A stretch of 64,000 nt of DNA from NCBI RefSeq assembly GCF_014905135.1, contig NZ_CP041406.1, forward strand, positions 1,922,001 through 1,986,000, in the 5' to 3' direction. A program made the position numbers and the translations under genes. Origin of the DNA: Sulfurimonas paralvinellae. Lineage in GTDB: Bacteria > Campylobacterota > Campylobacteria > Campylobacterales > Sulfurimonadaceae. The notes under the pieces were generated by a model. It was not told where the DNA came from and searched no databases. It worked only from the letters and a program-made list of their open reading frames with translations. Below, one piece after another: positions 35,685-43,844 of this stretch; the stretch's first letter is position 1; every line of letters begins with the position of its first letter.

Positions 35685-36155
35685 ATGAACTTAACACATT
35701 TAGATGAAAACCAAAGACCGAAGATGGTCGATGTGAGTGATAAAAATGCCACAACAAGGGTTGCTGTTGCCAGCGGTATTATAGAGATGAGTCAAGATGC
35801 CTATAATGCGATTGTCAGCGAAAAGACAAAAAAAGGGCCGGTTCTTCAGACTGCCGTTATAGCAGCCATTATGGGAACAAAGCAGACAAGCACACTCATT
35901 CCGATGTGCCATCCGCTGAATCTCTCAGGCATCAACTGTGATGTCGAAGAGCTACCCGAACTGCCAGGATTCAAACTGACAGTAACTGCAAAACTGACAG
36001 GACAGACAGGTGTGGAGATGGAAGCACTCACCGGTACATCTATAGGGCTGCTTACGATCTACGATATGGTAAAAGCAATAGATAAAGGGATGATTATCCG
36101 TAACGTTCAGCTTGAAAGTAAATCAGGAGGCAAAAGTGGAGACTTTAAACGATAA
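35685..36155 (+). CDS. moaC: Cyclic pyranopterin monophosphate synthase MoaC
   Basis: This 156-residue enzyme makes cyclic pyranopterin monophosphate, the second step of molybdenum cofactor synthesis, after MoaA. It has [29 protein letters not shown] and [20 protein letters not shown], matching the whole family length. A TATAAT at 35654-35659 gives a likely promoter. It overlaps the next gene by 20 bp, so translation of the two is probably coupled. Confidence 0.95.
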   Translation: MNLTHLDENQRPKMVDVSDKNATTRVAVASGIIEMSQDAYNAIVSEKTKKGPVLQTAVIAAIMGTKQTSTLIPMCHPLNLSGINCDVEELPELPGFKLTVTAKLTGQTGVEMEALTGTSIGLLTIYDMVKAIDKGMIIRNVQLESKSGGKSGDFKR

Positions 36156-36411
36156 ACTCGCAGGGAAAAAACTGGAACTCGAATATCCGTGCAACTGGTG
36201 CTATAAAGTCATTGCAAGTGAAAAAGAGACGCTTGAAAAAGCGGTCAAAGATGTTATTGAGGAACGAGAGCATAAGCTGACAACGTCCAATACATCAAAA
36301 GGCGGAAAATATGTCAGTATGAATCTTGATCTGCTTGTGCATAACGAGGATGACAGACAGTTCATCTATGATGCCCTCAAACGTCATCAAGATATAAAAA
36401 TGGTACTTTAA
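36136..36411 (+). CDS. YbeD/HP0495-family DUF493 protein
   Basis: This 91-residue protein has the small alpha/beta fold of the YbeD family: [17 protein letters not shown] at the start and [20 protein letters not shown] later. The function is unknown, but a regulatory, ligand-binding (ACT-like) fold has been described. I start it at the GTG at 36136, which has an ideal AGGAGG 5 bp upstream inside moaC, instead of the ATG at 36112. Confidence 0.85.
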   Translation: METLNDKLAGKKLELEYPCNWCYKVIASEKETLEKAVKDVIEEREHKLTTSNTSKGGKYVSMNLDLLVHNEDDRQFIYDALKRHQDIKMVL

Positions 36412-36421
36412 GGAGTAAACG

Positions 36422-37462
36422 ATGCAAAAAGAAGAACTACAGAAAAAACTGCAAGAAGCCTATAACAAAAGATATAAAACGATTGAAAAAAGAGTCAGCA
36501 GCGCACTACATGATGCACAATTAGATGAAGAGAATCTCTCGCTTGAAGAGATCAAAACGATTGCAAATCTTTTTATAGAAAAAGAGACTCAGCAGCTTGA
36601 AGATGATGTTGAGAAACTCCTTGAACAAAAAGAGGCGATTGAGCGGGCATTAGAGAAAAAATCAGAAGAGCTGCAAGAGAAGAAATATGAAGTCTTTCAT
36701 GCACTTGAAGAAGAGTTCGCAGCCGATAAAACAGTATTGGTCAAACTGCATCAGATTAAACTACAATCAATTGATCTCTACGATATCCTCTCTGAAATGG
36801 TAGAATCTGCCATCATTACCGCACTTGAAAAAGACAGTGATGGCGATATTACAGAACCGACAAAAGAAGTCATCAAAGAGATCACCTTCGAGTCCATTAA
36901 AGAAGGTTCTCTCAATACCATACGTGTCAGAAAAATTCTATCGACTATTTTAGCTACAGCCATTGAAGTAGCCGAAGCGACACCAAACAGAGCCGAAGAG
37001 ATTCTCAGCGCGACGCTCAAAGGAATGCGTTCCGGACTTATTCAATCCATAGACAGATTTAAAAAACGTCTTGCTTATATGCCGGTTGAAGCAAAACATA
37101 TCCTTATCGAGGATTATGATACCATCATAGAAGATCTCAATCAAACCGATACACTCTTCTCTCAAGTCGTTGTCACGCAGGCGAGTGAAAGCTCACAAAT
37201 GATCAGAAAGATCCTCATCGATCTTAACAGTGCGATGCAGTATGATCTTGAAGAGCTTGTGCATATATCCAAAGAGACGGCTGAGGTGATGAAGGAGCGT
37301 TTCTCATCTCTTGCAAAAATGGCTGTCAAAAAAGCGGATTCCGCACTCAAGTCACCAAAGGCAAAAGAGGCAAAACGCATGGGCATTCAAGCCTTTTCTG
37401 TCGCTAAAGAGGCTTTAGGCCAGGCGATTAAGTCTGCAAAAGATGCCATAGATAAAAAGTAG
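36422..37462 (+). CDS. Long alpha-helical protein of unknown function
   Basis: This 346-residue soluble protein is nearly all charged helix. It has a coiled coil of about residues 1-100 (KKLQEAYNKRYKTIEKRV, KKSEELQEKKYEVFHALEEE), a helical middle, and an Ala/Lys-rich amphipathic tail (KMAVKKADSALKSPKAKEAK) like phasin or apolipoprotein helices. No catalytic motif or signal peptide is seen. It may be DUF6781, which I cannot check. It follows DUF493 by 10 bp and likely ends that operon. Confidence 0.75.
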   Translation: MQKEELQKKLQEAYNKRYKTIEKRVSSALHDAQLDEENLSLEEIKTIANLFIEKETQQLEDDVEKLLEQKEAIERALEKKSEELQEKKYEVFHALEEEFAADKTVLVKLHQIKLQSIDLYDILSEMVESAIITALEKDSDGDITEPTKEVIKEITFESIKEGSLNTIRVRKILSTILATAIEVAEATPNRAEEILSATLKGMRSGLIQSIDRFKKRLAYMPVEAKHILIEDYDTIIEDLNQTDTLFSQVVVTQASESSQMIRKILIDLNSAMQYDLEELVHISKETAEVMKERFSSLAKMAVKKADSALKSPKAKEAKRMGIQAFSVAKEALGQAIKSAKDAIDKK

Positions 37463-37469
37463 CTTAAAA

Positions 37470-37527
37470 TAATAAATTATAATATATAACTAAAAAGTGA
37501 TAATTATATTTGTATTATAATTTATTA
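37470..37527. repeat. Perfect AT-rich inverted repeat in a promoter region
   Basis: A 15-bp arm (37470-37484) is exactly repeated in reverse complement (37513-37527) around a 28-bp spacer. Every base of the arms is A or T, and each arm contains TATAAT. The right arm lies 39 bp before the DUF2231 gene and could be its -10 region, so the repeat may be a promoter/operator or a weak terminator. Confidence 0.5.
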
Positions 37528-37559
37528 CAAATTCTCGAGTATATTCAAAGGATACACAT

Positions 37560-38159
37560 ATGATGTTACACCCAGCTACCGCTCACTTTGCCATGGTTCT
37601 TCCAGTCGTCGCTTCTGTTTTTGGAGTGATCTATCTTTTTATAAAAACGGAAGGTATGTCAAAAATATCTTCACGCGCAACACTTATCGCTGCACTTGCA
37701 GTCATAGGTGTTTGGTATACCGGAAACCAGGCCGGTCCTCAGATCTTTGAATTTTTAAGTCCTGATGGAAAACATGAACTGTTGGAACACAAAGCACTTG
37801 GGCTCTATCTTGCAATTGCAATGGCCGTTATCGCACTTATTAAAATTGCCGGCTGCAAAATGAAAAAGTTTGGCATCGAAGCACTTGCCATTATTCTTTT
37901 ACTTGGTGCCACAGGAACTATTTTTCTTCAAGGAAAACATGGTGGAGAGATCGTATATAATTACGGAATGCCTTTTAAAGCATATATGATGCAGAGTACA
38001 CTGAACGAAGCTGCCGCAACTGCTGAAGATACAGATGATGATTCGGAAAAAGTAGAAGCTTATGAAGATGCCATCGATGAGATCAACTCAATCTCTGAAG
38101 AAGTAGATGCAGTTTATGGGAACAAGCCTGCTGAAGATAATGAAGGCGAAGACGAGTAA
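37560..38159 (+). CDS. DUF2231-like membrane protein
   Basis: This 199-residue protein has four predicted helices: HPATAHFAMVLPVVASVFGV, the region around TLIAALAVIGVWYTG, YLAIAMAVIALIKIAG and EALAIILLLGATG. GKHGGEIVYNYG at the end of the membrane part is a known DUF2231 feature. An acidic cytoplasmic or periplasmic tail of about 55 residues follows (Asp/Glu-rich). The His residues at membrane edges could bind haem, but no function is proven for the family. Confidence 0.78.
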   Translation: MMLHPATAHFAMVLPVVASVFGVIYLFIKTEGMSKISSRATLIAALAVIGVWYTGNQAGPQIFEFLSPDGKHELLEHKALGLYLAIAMAVIALIKIAGCKMKKFGIEALAIILLLGATGTIFLQGKHGGEIVYNYGMPFKAYMMQSTLNEAAATAEDTDDDSEKVEAYEDAIDEINSISEEVDAVYGNKPAEDNEGEDE

Positions 38160-38165
38160 TAGCTC

Positions 38166-38312
38166 ATGAGTAAAAACAGCAATATAGATACAGTAGCACA
38201 AGAAGCTATGAAAAAAGCACTTGAAGCGTACAAAAAAGACAAAAATTCTGTAAAAGAATTTTATCCATGCAGTCAAGAGATTTCAACTTGGCTACAAACA
38301 AAAGCAAAATGA
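38166..38312 (+). CDS. Small hypothetical protein (48 aa)
   Basis: This short soluble protein has a helical, Lys-rich first half (NIDTVAQEAMKKALEAYKKD) and ends FYPCSQEISTWLQTKAK. It begins 6 bp after the DUF2231 stop and overlaps the next gene by ATGA, which is the main support for it being real. I recognise no family. It could be one half of a two-gene module with the next gene. Confidence 0.5.
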   Translation: MSKNSNIDTVAQEAMKKALEAYKKDKNSVKEFYPCSQEISTWLQTKAK

Positions 38313-38581
38313 TGAATATTTTATGCACAGACACATTTGAAAATCAACTCAAAACACTTCTTGAAGAGTTTGTAGATGAAGATCTTTCAGCATGCAAAAA
38401 CTTTAAGATGTATCTTGATACTATTATTTTAAATATGCCTACAAAAGTTCAAAAGTTCAAAAAATCCATCTATTTCGATGATGACAATATCAAAGACATT
38501 GAACACCAAGGATTGATAATTCCTTTCTACATTGACGAAGACAATGAAAACTATCTCATCTTAGGTATCGTAAAAAAATAA
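38309..38581 (+). CDS. Small hypothetical protein (90 aa)
   Basis: This soluble acidic protein starts MMNILCTDTFENQLKTLLEE. A helical region is followed by beta-strand segments (IKDIEHQGLIIPFYIDED, NYLILGIVKK). The strand pattern at the end is a little like RelE/ParE-type toxins, without recognisable catalytic residues. The start overlaps the stop of the 48-residue gene, so the two are translated together. Function is unknown. Confidence 0.55.
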   Translation: MMNILCTDTFENQLKTLLEEFVDEDLSACKNFKMYLDTIILNMPTKVQKFKKSIYFDDDNIKDIEHQGLIIPFYIDEDNENYLILGIVKK

Positions 38582-38622
38582 GTTTTTCTCATACTAAATA
38601 ACTTAAAATTATCATAAAGATT

Positions 38623-38662
38623 ACCATGGGAAATATTTATATTTTTTATATGTTTCCATGGT
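38623..38662. terminator. Inverted repeat ending the DUF2231 operon
   Basis: ACCATGG (38623-38629) and CCATGGT (38656-38662) pair exactly. The following bases pair partly (GGAAA with TTTCC). It lies 42 bp after the last stop codon. There is no T tract, so termination is only a suggestion. Confidence 0.35.
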
Positions 38663-38725
38663 TACCAATTGAAACATGCGCTTCTATTTATTTCCTCAAT
38701 ATCACATTTTTATCTCATAATTTTG

Positions 38726-38858
38726 TATAATAAAGTTTGCTATATATTTATGGTTAAACAAAAGACGGCATAATGCCGAAGTAATCAATTCTTTGTAGTG
38801 ACTTTTTACAAAGAACTAGTAATATAACTATGACAAACAATCTTAATAAGGAGAAATT
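38726..38858 (+). promoter_or_regulatory. sox promoter and structured leader
   Basis: TG-TATAAT at 38726-38731 gives a likely transcript start near 38738 and a leader of about 120 nt before soxC. The leader has two clean hairpins: CGGCA-TAA-TGCCG (38766-38778), and TTCTTTGTA with a 9-nt loop and its exact complement (38789-38815). The second is 44 bp before the start codon and could affect translation or RNA stability. Confidence 0.5.
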
Positions 38859-40232
38859 GTGGATATTAAAAAATCTCAACAAGACTTAGGCTCTTTGAAC
38901 GAAAAGAGTACAAGTACTGACAGAAGAGACTTTTTAGCAAAATCAGCAGCACTCTCAGTGACTGCTCTTGCTGGAACAGCTCTTCTATCATCAAACGCAC
39001 AAGCAGATGATCCGGCTATTGTCGAACCAACTACTTGGGGAACAAAATGGGGTGATCCTGTAACAAAAAATCTTTACGGAATGCCTTCAAAATATGAGCA
39101 TAACGTAACAAGAAGATATACAAAACTTCTTGCTTCTGGAAACTACAGAGCTTCTATCGCAGTTACTCCTATTCAAGAATCAATGGGAATCATCACGCCA
39201 AACGGTCTTTTCTTTAGCCGTTGTCACGGTGGTGTTGCTCATATTGATCCAAATGAGCACAGACTGATGATCACCGGCTTGGTAGAAAAACCTCTTGTTC
39301 TTACTATGAAAGAACTTAAGCGCTACCCAAGTGTTACACGCACACACTTTATCGAGTGTCCTGCAAATGGTGGTCAAGAGTGGAGAGGTCCTCAATACAA
39401 CTCAGTGCAATTTGCAAAAGGTTTTATGTCTTGTGCAGAATGGACAGGGGTATATGTTAAAGATATCCTTGCAGACTTAGGTGTAAAACCGGATGCAAGA
39501 TGGATGCTTGCAGAAGGTGGAGATTCATCTAAAATGGGAAGAACTATTCCTATGGAAAAAGTCCTTGATGATGCAATGATCGTTTGGGGACAAAATGGTG
39601 AAGCACTTCGTCCTGAGCAGGGTTATCCTATCCGTCTACTTGTTCCGGGATGGGAAGGAAACCTTTGTGTTAAATGGCTCCGCCGTTTAGATTTCGCAAG
39701 TGAACCTTGGTACTGTAAAGAAGAGACTTCTAAATATACGGTCTTAAAGCCTACCGGAAAAGCTATCCAGCACTTCTATGCGAATGAAGTAAACTCAACT
39801 GTTACTTCTCCATCTCCAGAAATTGACTGGTCTGATTTAAAAGACGGTGATACTGTAGAGATAGAAGGTCTTGCATGGTCAGGCATGGGAACTATCACGG
39901 GTGTTGATATCTCATTTGACGGTGGTAGAAACTACGTTCAAGCTGAACTCAAAGGCTTAGTGCTTCCAAAATGCTGGACACGCTGGAGCTATGTTCATAC
40001 ATACAAAAAAGGTGAAGAACTTCTTCTTACATCTCGTGCTATGGATGATGCAGGCTACATTCAACCTACAATCGATCAAGAAGAGCTTGTAGTTGGTGTA
40101 GAGGCAGTTTACCACAGAAATGCGGTTGAGACTTGGAAAGTTGAAAAAGACGGAAAAATAACTCACGTAGAAGTACGCTCTCAATTGGATCGTAAACCAA
40201 ACGGCGAGCTATTTGTTGAAGGGAAGGCGTAA
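38859..40232 (+). CDS. soxC: SoxC sulfane dehydrogenase molybdenum subunit
   Basis: This 457-residue periplasmic molybdoenzyme of the sulfite oxidase family forms sulfane dehydrogenase with SoxD and oxidises the outer sulfur of SoxY-bound persulfide. It has a Tat signal (DRRDFLAKSAALSVTALAG), a Mo-cofactor domain with FSRCHGG and FIECPANGG (the candidate molybdenum-ligand Cys lies here), and GYPIRLLVPGWEG. A C-terminal dimerisation domain follows (IDWSDLKDGDTVEIEGLAW). It starts at GTG with AAGGAG upstream. First gene of soxCDYZ. Confidence 0.95.
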   Translation: MDIKKSQQDLGSLNEKSTSTDRRDFLAKSAALSVTALAGTALLSSNAQADDPAIVEPTTWGTKWGDPVTKNLYGMPSKYEHNVTRRYTKLLASGNYRASIAVTPIQESMGIITPNGLFFSRCHGGVAHIDPNEHRLMITGLVEKPLVLTMKELKRYPSVTRTHFIECPANGGQEWRGPQYNSVQFAKGFMSCAEWTGVYVKDILADLGVKPDARWMLAEGGDSSKMGRTIPMEKVLDDAMIVWGQNGEALRPEQGYPIRLLVPGWEGNLCVKWLRRLDFASEPWYCKEETSKYTVLKPTGKAIQHFYANEVNSTVTSPSPEIDWSDLKDGDTVEIEGLAWSGMGTITGVDISFDGGRNYVQAELKGLVLPKCWTRWSYVHTYKKGEELLLTSRAMDDAGYIQPTIDQEELVVGVEAVYHRNAVETWKVEKDGKITHVEVRSQLDRKPNGELFVEGKA

Positions 40233-40234
40233 TA

Positions 40235-41380
40235 ATGTTTAAATTAAATAAAAAACTATTAGTATCAATCTCTGCAGCTGCAGCCCTTTCATTAGGACTC
40301 TCTGCATGTATGGACAATGCTTCACCTGCAGGTGCAAGTACACCTACAAAAGTTGGCATTGACGGTGGTCTTACATATCCGGTTGTCAATGGGAAAACAG
40401 GTCCTTACCATGTAAATGAAAAAGCACATAGCGGTGCTATCAAATTCGGTCGCAAACCGACAGAAAAAGAGTATGAAGAGTGGAATTCAGACGTAATGGC
40501 TGACGGTACTGGCTTACCAGAAGGTGAAGGTACGGCAGAAGAAGGTTCTGATATCTATGATGAAAAATGTGTTATGTGTCACGGTGACTTTGGTTCAGGT
40601 GGCGGTGGTTATCCATCACTTGCAAAAGGAAATGCTTATGAATTGCATGAAACACTGAAAAACCAAAGAATCAAACCAGATACTGATGGTCCGGTTCGTG
40701 TATTTGGTACATACTGGCCACAAGCAAGCACTTTATGGTGGTATATCAAAGATGCTATGCCTCATCCAATGACTGATTCACTTACAGATAATGAAGTTTA
40801 TGCTCTTGTTGCATACATTTTAAATACAAATGAGATGGAAATCGATGGTCAAGAAGTAGATGACGAGTATGTACTCAATCGTGAGAAATTCTTGAAGATC
40901 AAAATGCCAAACAGAGATGGTTTTGAACCAAAAATTGAAGGACCGCAAGGACCGGAAAATGTTCGTAAGTTCTTCGCAAACCCTAAAAATTTCGGTGCTC
41001 AAAAAGTAAAACCGAGTGAGCGTTGTATGCATAACTGTCAAGAGCCAACTGCAAAAGTGGTTTACATTCAAAATGGCGGTATCAAAGACTTCCATCCACC
41101 ACTAAGCGACGTGCGTGATCTTCCAAAAGAAGAAAATAAAGGTTTCGATGCTGCAAAATCATATGAAGCAAACTGTGCAATGTGTCATGGTGCAGAAGGC
41201 ATGGGTGCTCCTGTCCTTGGAGACAAAGCGGCATGGTCAGCTGTTTTAACTAAAGGAAAAGCTAAAGTTTACTCTAATGGTATTCATGGTATAAATGGTA
41301 TGCCTCCAAAAGGTGGTGCAAGTTTATCAGATAATGATTTCAAATCTGTTGTTGATTATATTATCAACAAAAGCAAATAA
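40235..41380 (+). CDS. soxD: SoxD dihaem cytochrome c subunit
   Basis: This 381-residue cytochrome c takes electrons from SoxC. It has two haem c motifs, CVMCH (near residue 110) and CAMCH (near 310), with candidate Met ligands in DAMPHPM and INGMPPKGG. The signal peptide ends in a lipobox (LGLSACMD), so it is probably a lipoprotein anchored to the membrane. It begins 2 bp after soxC. The length fits the SoxD family. Confidence 0.94.
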   Translation: MFKLNKKLLVSISAAAALSLGLSACMDNASPAGASTPTKVGIDGGLTYPVVNGKTGPYHVNEKAHSGAIKFGRKPTEKEYEEWNSDVMADGTGLPEGEGTAEEGSDIYDEKCVMCHGDFGSGGGGYPSLAKGNAYELHETLKNQRIKPDTDGPVRVFGTYWPQASTLWWYIKDAMPHPMTDSLTDNEVYALVAYILNTNEMEIDGQEVDDEYVLNREKFLKIKMPNRDGFEPKIEGPQGPENVRKFFANPKNFGAQKVKPSERCMHNCQEPTAKVVYIQNGGIKDFHPPLSDVRDLPKEENKGFDAAKSYEANCAMCHGAEGMGAPVLGDKAAWSAVLTKGKAKVYSNGIHGINGMPPKGGASLSDNDFKSVVDYIINKSK

Positions 41381-41400
41381 ACTCAAACAAAGGAAAAATA

Positions 41401-41853
41401 ATGGAAAGAAGACAATTTTTAAGTATGACTTTAGGTGCTGTAGCTTTAGCTGCAGTTCCGGCAAGCGTAAGAGCGGAAGATTTCAGAAAATCAAAGCCAA
41501 CTGTATGGACAGCAAAAACTGTTGATGATGCTATCAAAGCTATGTATGGTTCAACTGCATTGACAATGGAAGGTGTTAAACTAAAAGCACCTGATGTTGC
41601 AAGTAACGGTGGAGCAATTCCTGTTGATTTTTCAACTGACAAAGATATTACATCTATCGCTGTTTTCCAAGATGCCAACCCAGAAGCAGCTGTAATGGTT
41701 GCAGAGTCAACTAAATATAGTGTAAACAAATACTCTATCAAAATCAAAATGGCTAAATCTGGTACTATTACTGTTGTTGCTCAAGGTAAAGACGGTAAGC
41801 TTTATGCTGCTAAGAAAACTTTAGATGTTGCTCTTGGTGGATGTGAAGGTTAA
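41401..41853 (+). CDS. soxY: SoxY sulfur carrier, GGCEG end
   Basis: This 150-residue periplasmic carrier has a Tat signal (RRQFLSMTLGAVALAAVPAS) and an Ig-like beta domain. The C-terminal swinging arm ends LGGCEG, where Cys148 carries the thiosulfate-derived sulfur. The usual end is GGCGG, so Gly to Glu beside the cysteine is a noticeable variant. It pairs with SoxZ and is placed after soxD, as in the soxCDYZ cluster of Sulfurimonas. Confidence 0.94.
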   Translation: MERRQFLSMTLGAVALAAVPASVRAEDFRKSKPTVWTAKTVDDAIKAMYGSTALTMEGVKLKAPDVASNGGAIPVDFSTDKDITSIAVFQDANPEAAVMVAESTKYSVNKYSIKIKMAKSGTITVVAQGKDGKLYAAKKTLDVALGGCEG

Positions 41854-41896
41854 TCCTTTTCACTTTAAAAATAAAAATAAATATTAAGGAAATAAA

Positions 41897-42211
41897 ATGG
41901 CTGGAATTAAAGCAAAAGCAAAATTAAAAAATGGTTCAGTTTCTGTTAAAGCAATGATCAAACACCCTATGATGACATACAACATGGCTGAGAAAAAAAC
42001 AGGAAGCAGAGATAATGCAAACTTCATTACACACTTAACTGCGACACTTAATGGTGAAGTAGTAGCAGATATGTCAACTTCACAGTTCTTATCTAAAAAC
42101 CCTATCTTCAAATTCCAATTTAAAGGAATCGGAGCAAAAGGCGATAAAGTAGAGCTAGTAGCAGTTGACCTTAAAGGAAAAACGTACAAAGGTAAAGCTA
42201 AAATTAAATAA
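41897..42211 (+). CDS. soxZ: SoxZ
   Basis: This 104-residue partner of SoxY has no signal peptide and is exported with SoxY by the Tat route. It has the family start KAKAKLKNGSVSVKAMIKHP and the end VDLKGKTYKGKAKIK of a single Ig-like domain. It supports the SoxY swinging arm during the thiosulfate cycle. It is the last gene of the operon, with a strong terminator 20 bp later. Confidence 0.95.
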   Translation: MAGIKAKAKLKNGSVSVKAMIKHPMMTYNMAEKKTGSRDNANFITHLTATLNGEVVADMSTSQFLSKNPIFKFQFKGIGAKGDKVELVAVDLKGKTYKGKAKIK

Positions 42212-42230
42212 TCTTTGATTTTACCTCTCT

Positions 42231-42256
42231 AAAGAGGCACTATATACTGCCTCTTT
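42231..42256 (+). terminator. soxCDYZ terminator
   Basis: AAAGAGGCA (42231-42239) and TGCCTCTTT (42248-42256) form a perfect 9-bp stem with an 8-nt loop. A pyrimidine-rich tract with TTTTT follows a few bases later. Confidence 0.75.
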
Positions 42257-42390
42257 ATGCTCTCTTTTTGAAACTTCAAAAATTACATAATAGTATTTCT
42301 CTAACACTCTTTTTTCAAATTCTATAAATCATATATAAGATAGTAGATTTTGTAAAAAAAGTATTACAATATAAAACAAATGGATGATAT

Positions 42391-42822
42391 ATGCAAGGAA
42401 AAGTAGTAAAAATTTTTATTACAAAAGATGATGAAAACAAAACACGTTTAACACCCCAAGAGATTCAAGTAGATCCTGAAGGCATCATAGGTGATAAATT
42501 TTACGCAAAAGACAATCAACGGGCTATTTTAATCACTGCAACAGACAGCTACAAACTTACACAGGAAAATAATATTAACTTAGAGACCGGCTCTTTAGGG
42601 GAGAACCTTCTTATTGACATAAATCCCTATCATCTCACTCCAGGATCACGTTTTATAGTTGGTGATACAACTCTTGAAATCACACAAAACTGTACACTTT
42701 GCAAAGGTCTTTCGACACTTAACGCTCAACTGCCTAAACTTCTTAAAAATGACAGAGGTATTTTTGCAAAGGTTGTCTCCGGTTCTTCAATTATAAAGAT
42801 TGGTGATACTGTAGAAATCTAG
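42391..42822 (+). CDS. MOSC-domain protein
   Basis: This 143-residue stand-alone MOSC domain, related to the C-terminal part of molybdenum cofactor sulfurase, has GIIGDKFYAKDNQRAILI, ETGSLGENLLIDI, LTPGSRFIVGDTTLEI and a conserved Cys in TQNCTLCKGL. It probably binds molybdenum cofactor or carries sulfur. Its place after soxCD, whose SoxC needs molybdenum cofactor, is suggestive. It stands apart from the sox transcript behind a terminator. Confidence 0.87.
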   Translation: MQGKVVKIFITKDDENKTRLTPQEIQVDPEGIIGDKFYAKDNQRAILITATDSYKLTQENNINLETGSLGENLLIDINPYHLTPGSRFIVGDTTLEITQNCTLCKGLSTLNAQLPKLLKNDRGIFAKVVSGSSIIKIGDTVEI

Positions 42823-42890
42823 TTTCATTAATATTAATTATAGATAATTGATGTTACAGTATAGCGATTATTTTAATTGAAGGATGAAAA

Positions 42891-43844
42891 GTGACAAAAG
42901 TATTCACACAGTTCACTAGTATACTCGCTATACTTCTAATATTTGTGACGCTAAGCAACGCCAAAACTGTACAGGACGTACAGGTCTTTACGACAGAAAA
43001 CAAAGATCATAAAGTTACACCCAAGTCAATAGAAGCCGCTTTTGAAGCTGTAGGACTTAGTATAGCCGGAAACAATGACATGAATATCCCTTTCTCAAAG
43101 AGATTTGGAAAACTTCATTATAAAATCTATAATCTTGCTATGTTCAGTAATGATGAGCTGACATTCAAACTAATAAAAAAATACCCTGGGTTCGGTGCAT
43201 TAACACCCCTTACAATGTCAATCTGGGAAGATACAGATGGCAGCATAAACATCTCTACGCTCAATTTTAACGGCATGGCACGAGCAACACAGATTCCTTC
43301 TAACGACCCAGATTTAAGATCCTATGCAGCACTTGTTCATAAAGCTCTGAGAAAAGCAATGCCGCAAGGTCACTTCAAAAAACTTTTTTTCAAACCGACA
43401 CATCAAGGAAAACCTCTACAGGTCAATTTTACAGCTGATGTAGAGCTCGAAGATGATACAACGATAGATGACTTTATTGATGATTTTGAAGCCGAATTTG
43501 AGGGAGAGATGGAACCTTTAGGCTTTTTATTCCCAAACTATACAAACCTGCAGGAAGAACTTTTTGAAGATAATGACTATGATGCATATGACTTCTACCA
43601 TACATATTCCATCTGTAAATTTGATGTGATATATCCTGTATCAAAATTTCATCCTGAAGCAGGAGCATGGGCACCATGTTCATTTTACATATATAAGAAA
43701 AAAGGTGAAAATAAAATGCATATGGGATTTTTAGGTGTTGAGAACTGGATTACAACACTTGATATTCATGATAGAGCATCCATCAACGCGCTTAAAGAAG
43801 CGCAAGGAATGATTAAAAAAATACTCCAAGAGCAGACAGACTAA
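42891..43844 (+). CDS. Exported DUF302-like protein
   Basis: This 317-residue protein has a signal peptide (FTSILAILLIFVTLSNAK). It contains a region like DUF302 (KIYNLAMFSNDELTFKLIKK, then FGALTPLTMSIWEDTDGSIN), but without the Cys residues seen in the DUF302 protein at 8736-9116. The second half is a rather acidic domain that I do not recognise (EDDTTIDDFIDDFEAEFEGE). It starts at GTG with AAGGATG upstream. The place near the sox genes suggests a periplasmic role, unproven. Confidence 0.65.
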   Translation: MTKVFTQFTSILAILLIFVTLSNAKTVQDVQVFTTENKDHKVTPKSIEAAFEAVGLSIAGNNDMNIPFSKRFGKLHYKIYNLAMFSNDELTFKLIKKYPGFGALTPLTMSIWEDTDGSINISTLNFNGMARATQIPSNDPDLRSYAALVHKALRKAMPQGHFKKLFFKPTHQGKPLQVNFTADVELEDDTTIDDFIDDFEAEFEGEMEPLGFLFPNYTNLQEELFEDNDYDAYDFYHTYSICKFDVIYPVSKFHPEAGAWAPCSFYIYKKKGENKMHMGFLGVENWITTLDIHDRASINALKEAQGMIKKILQEQTD

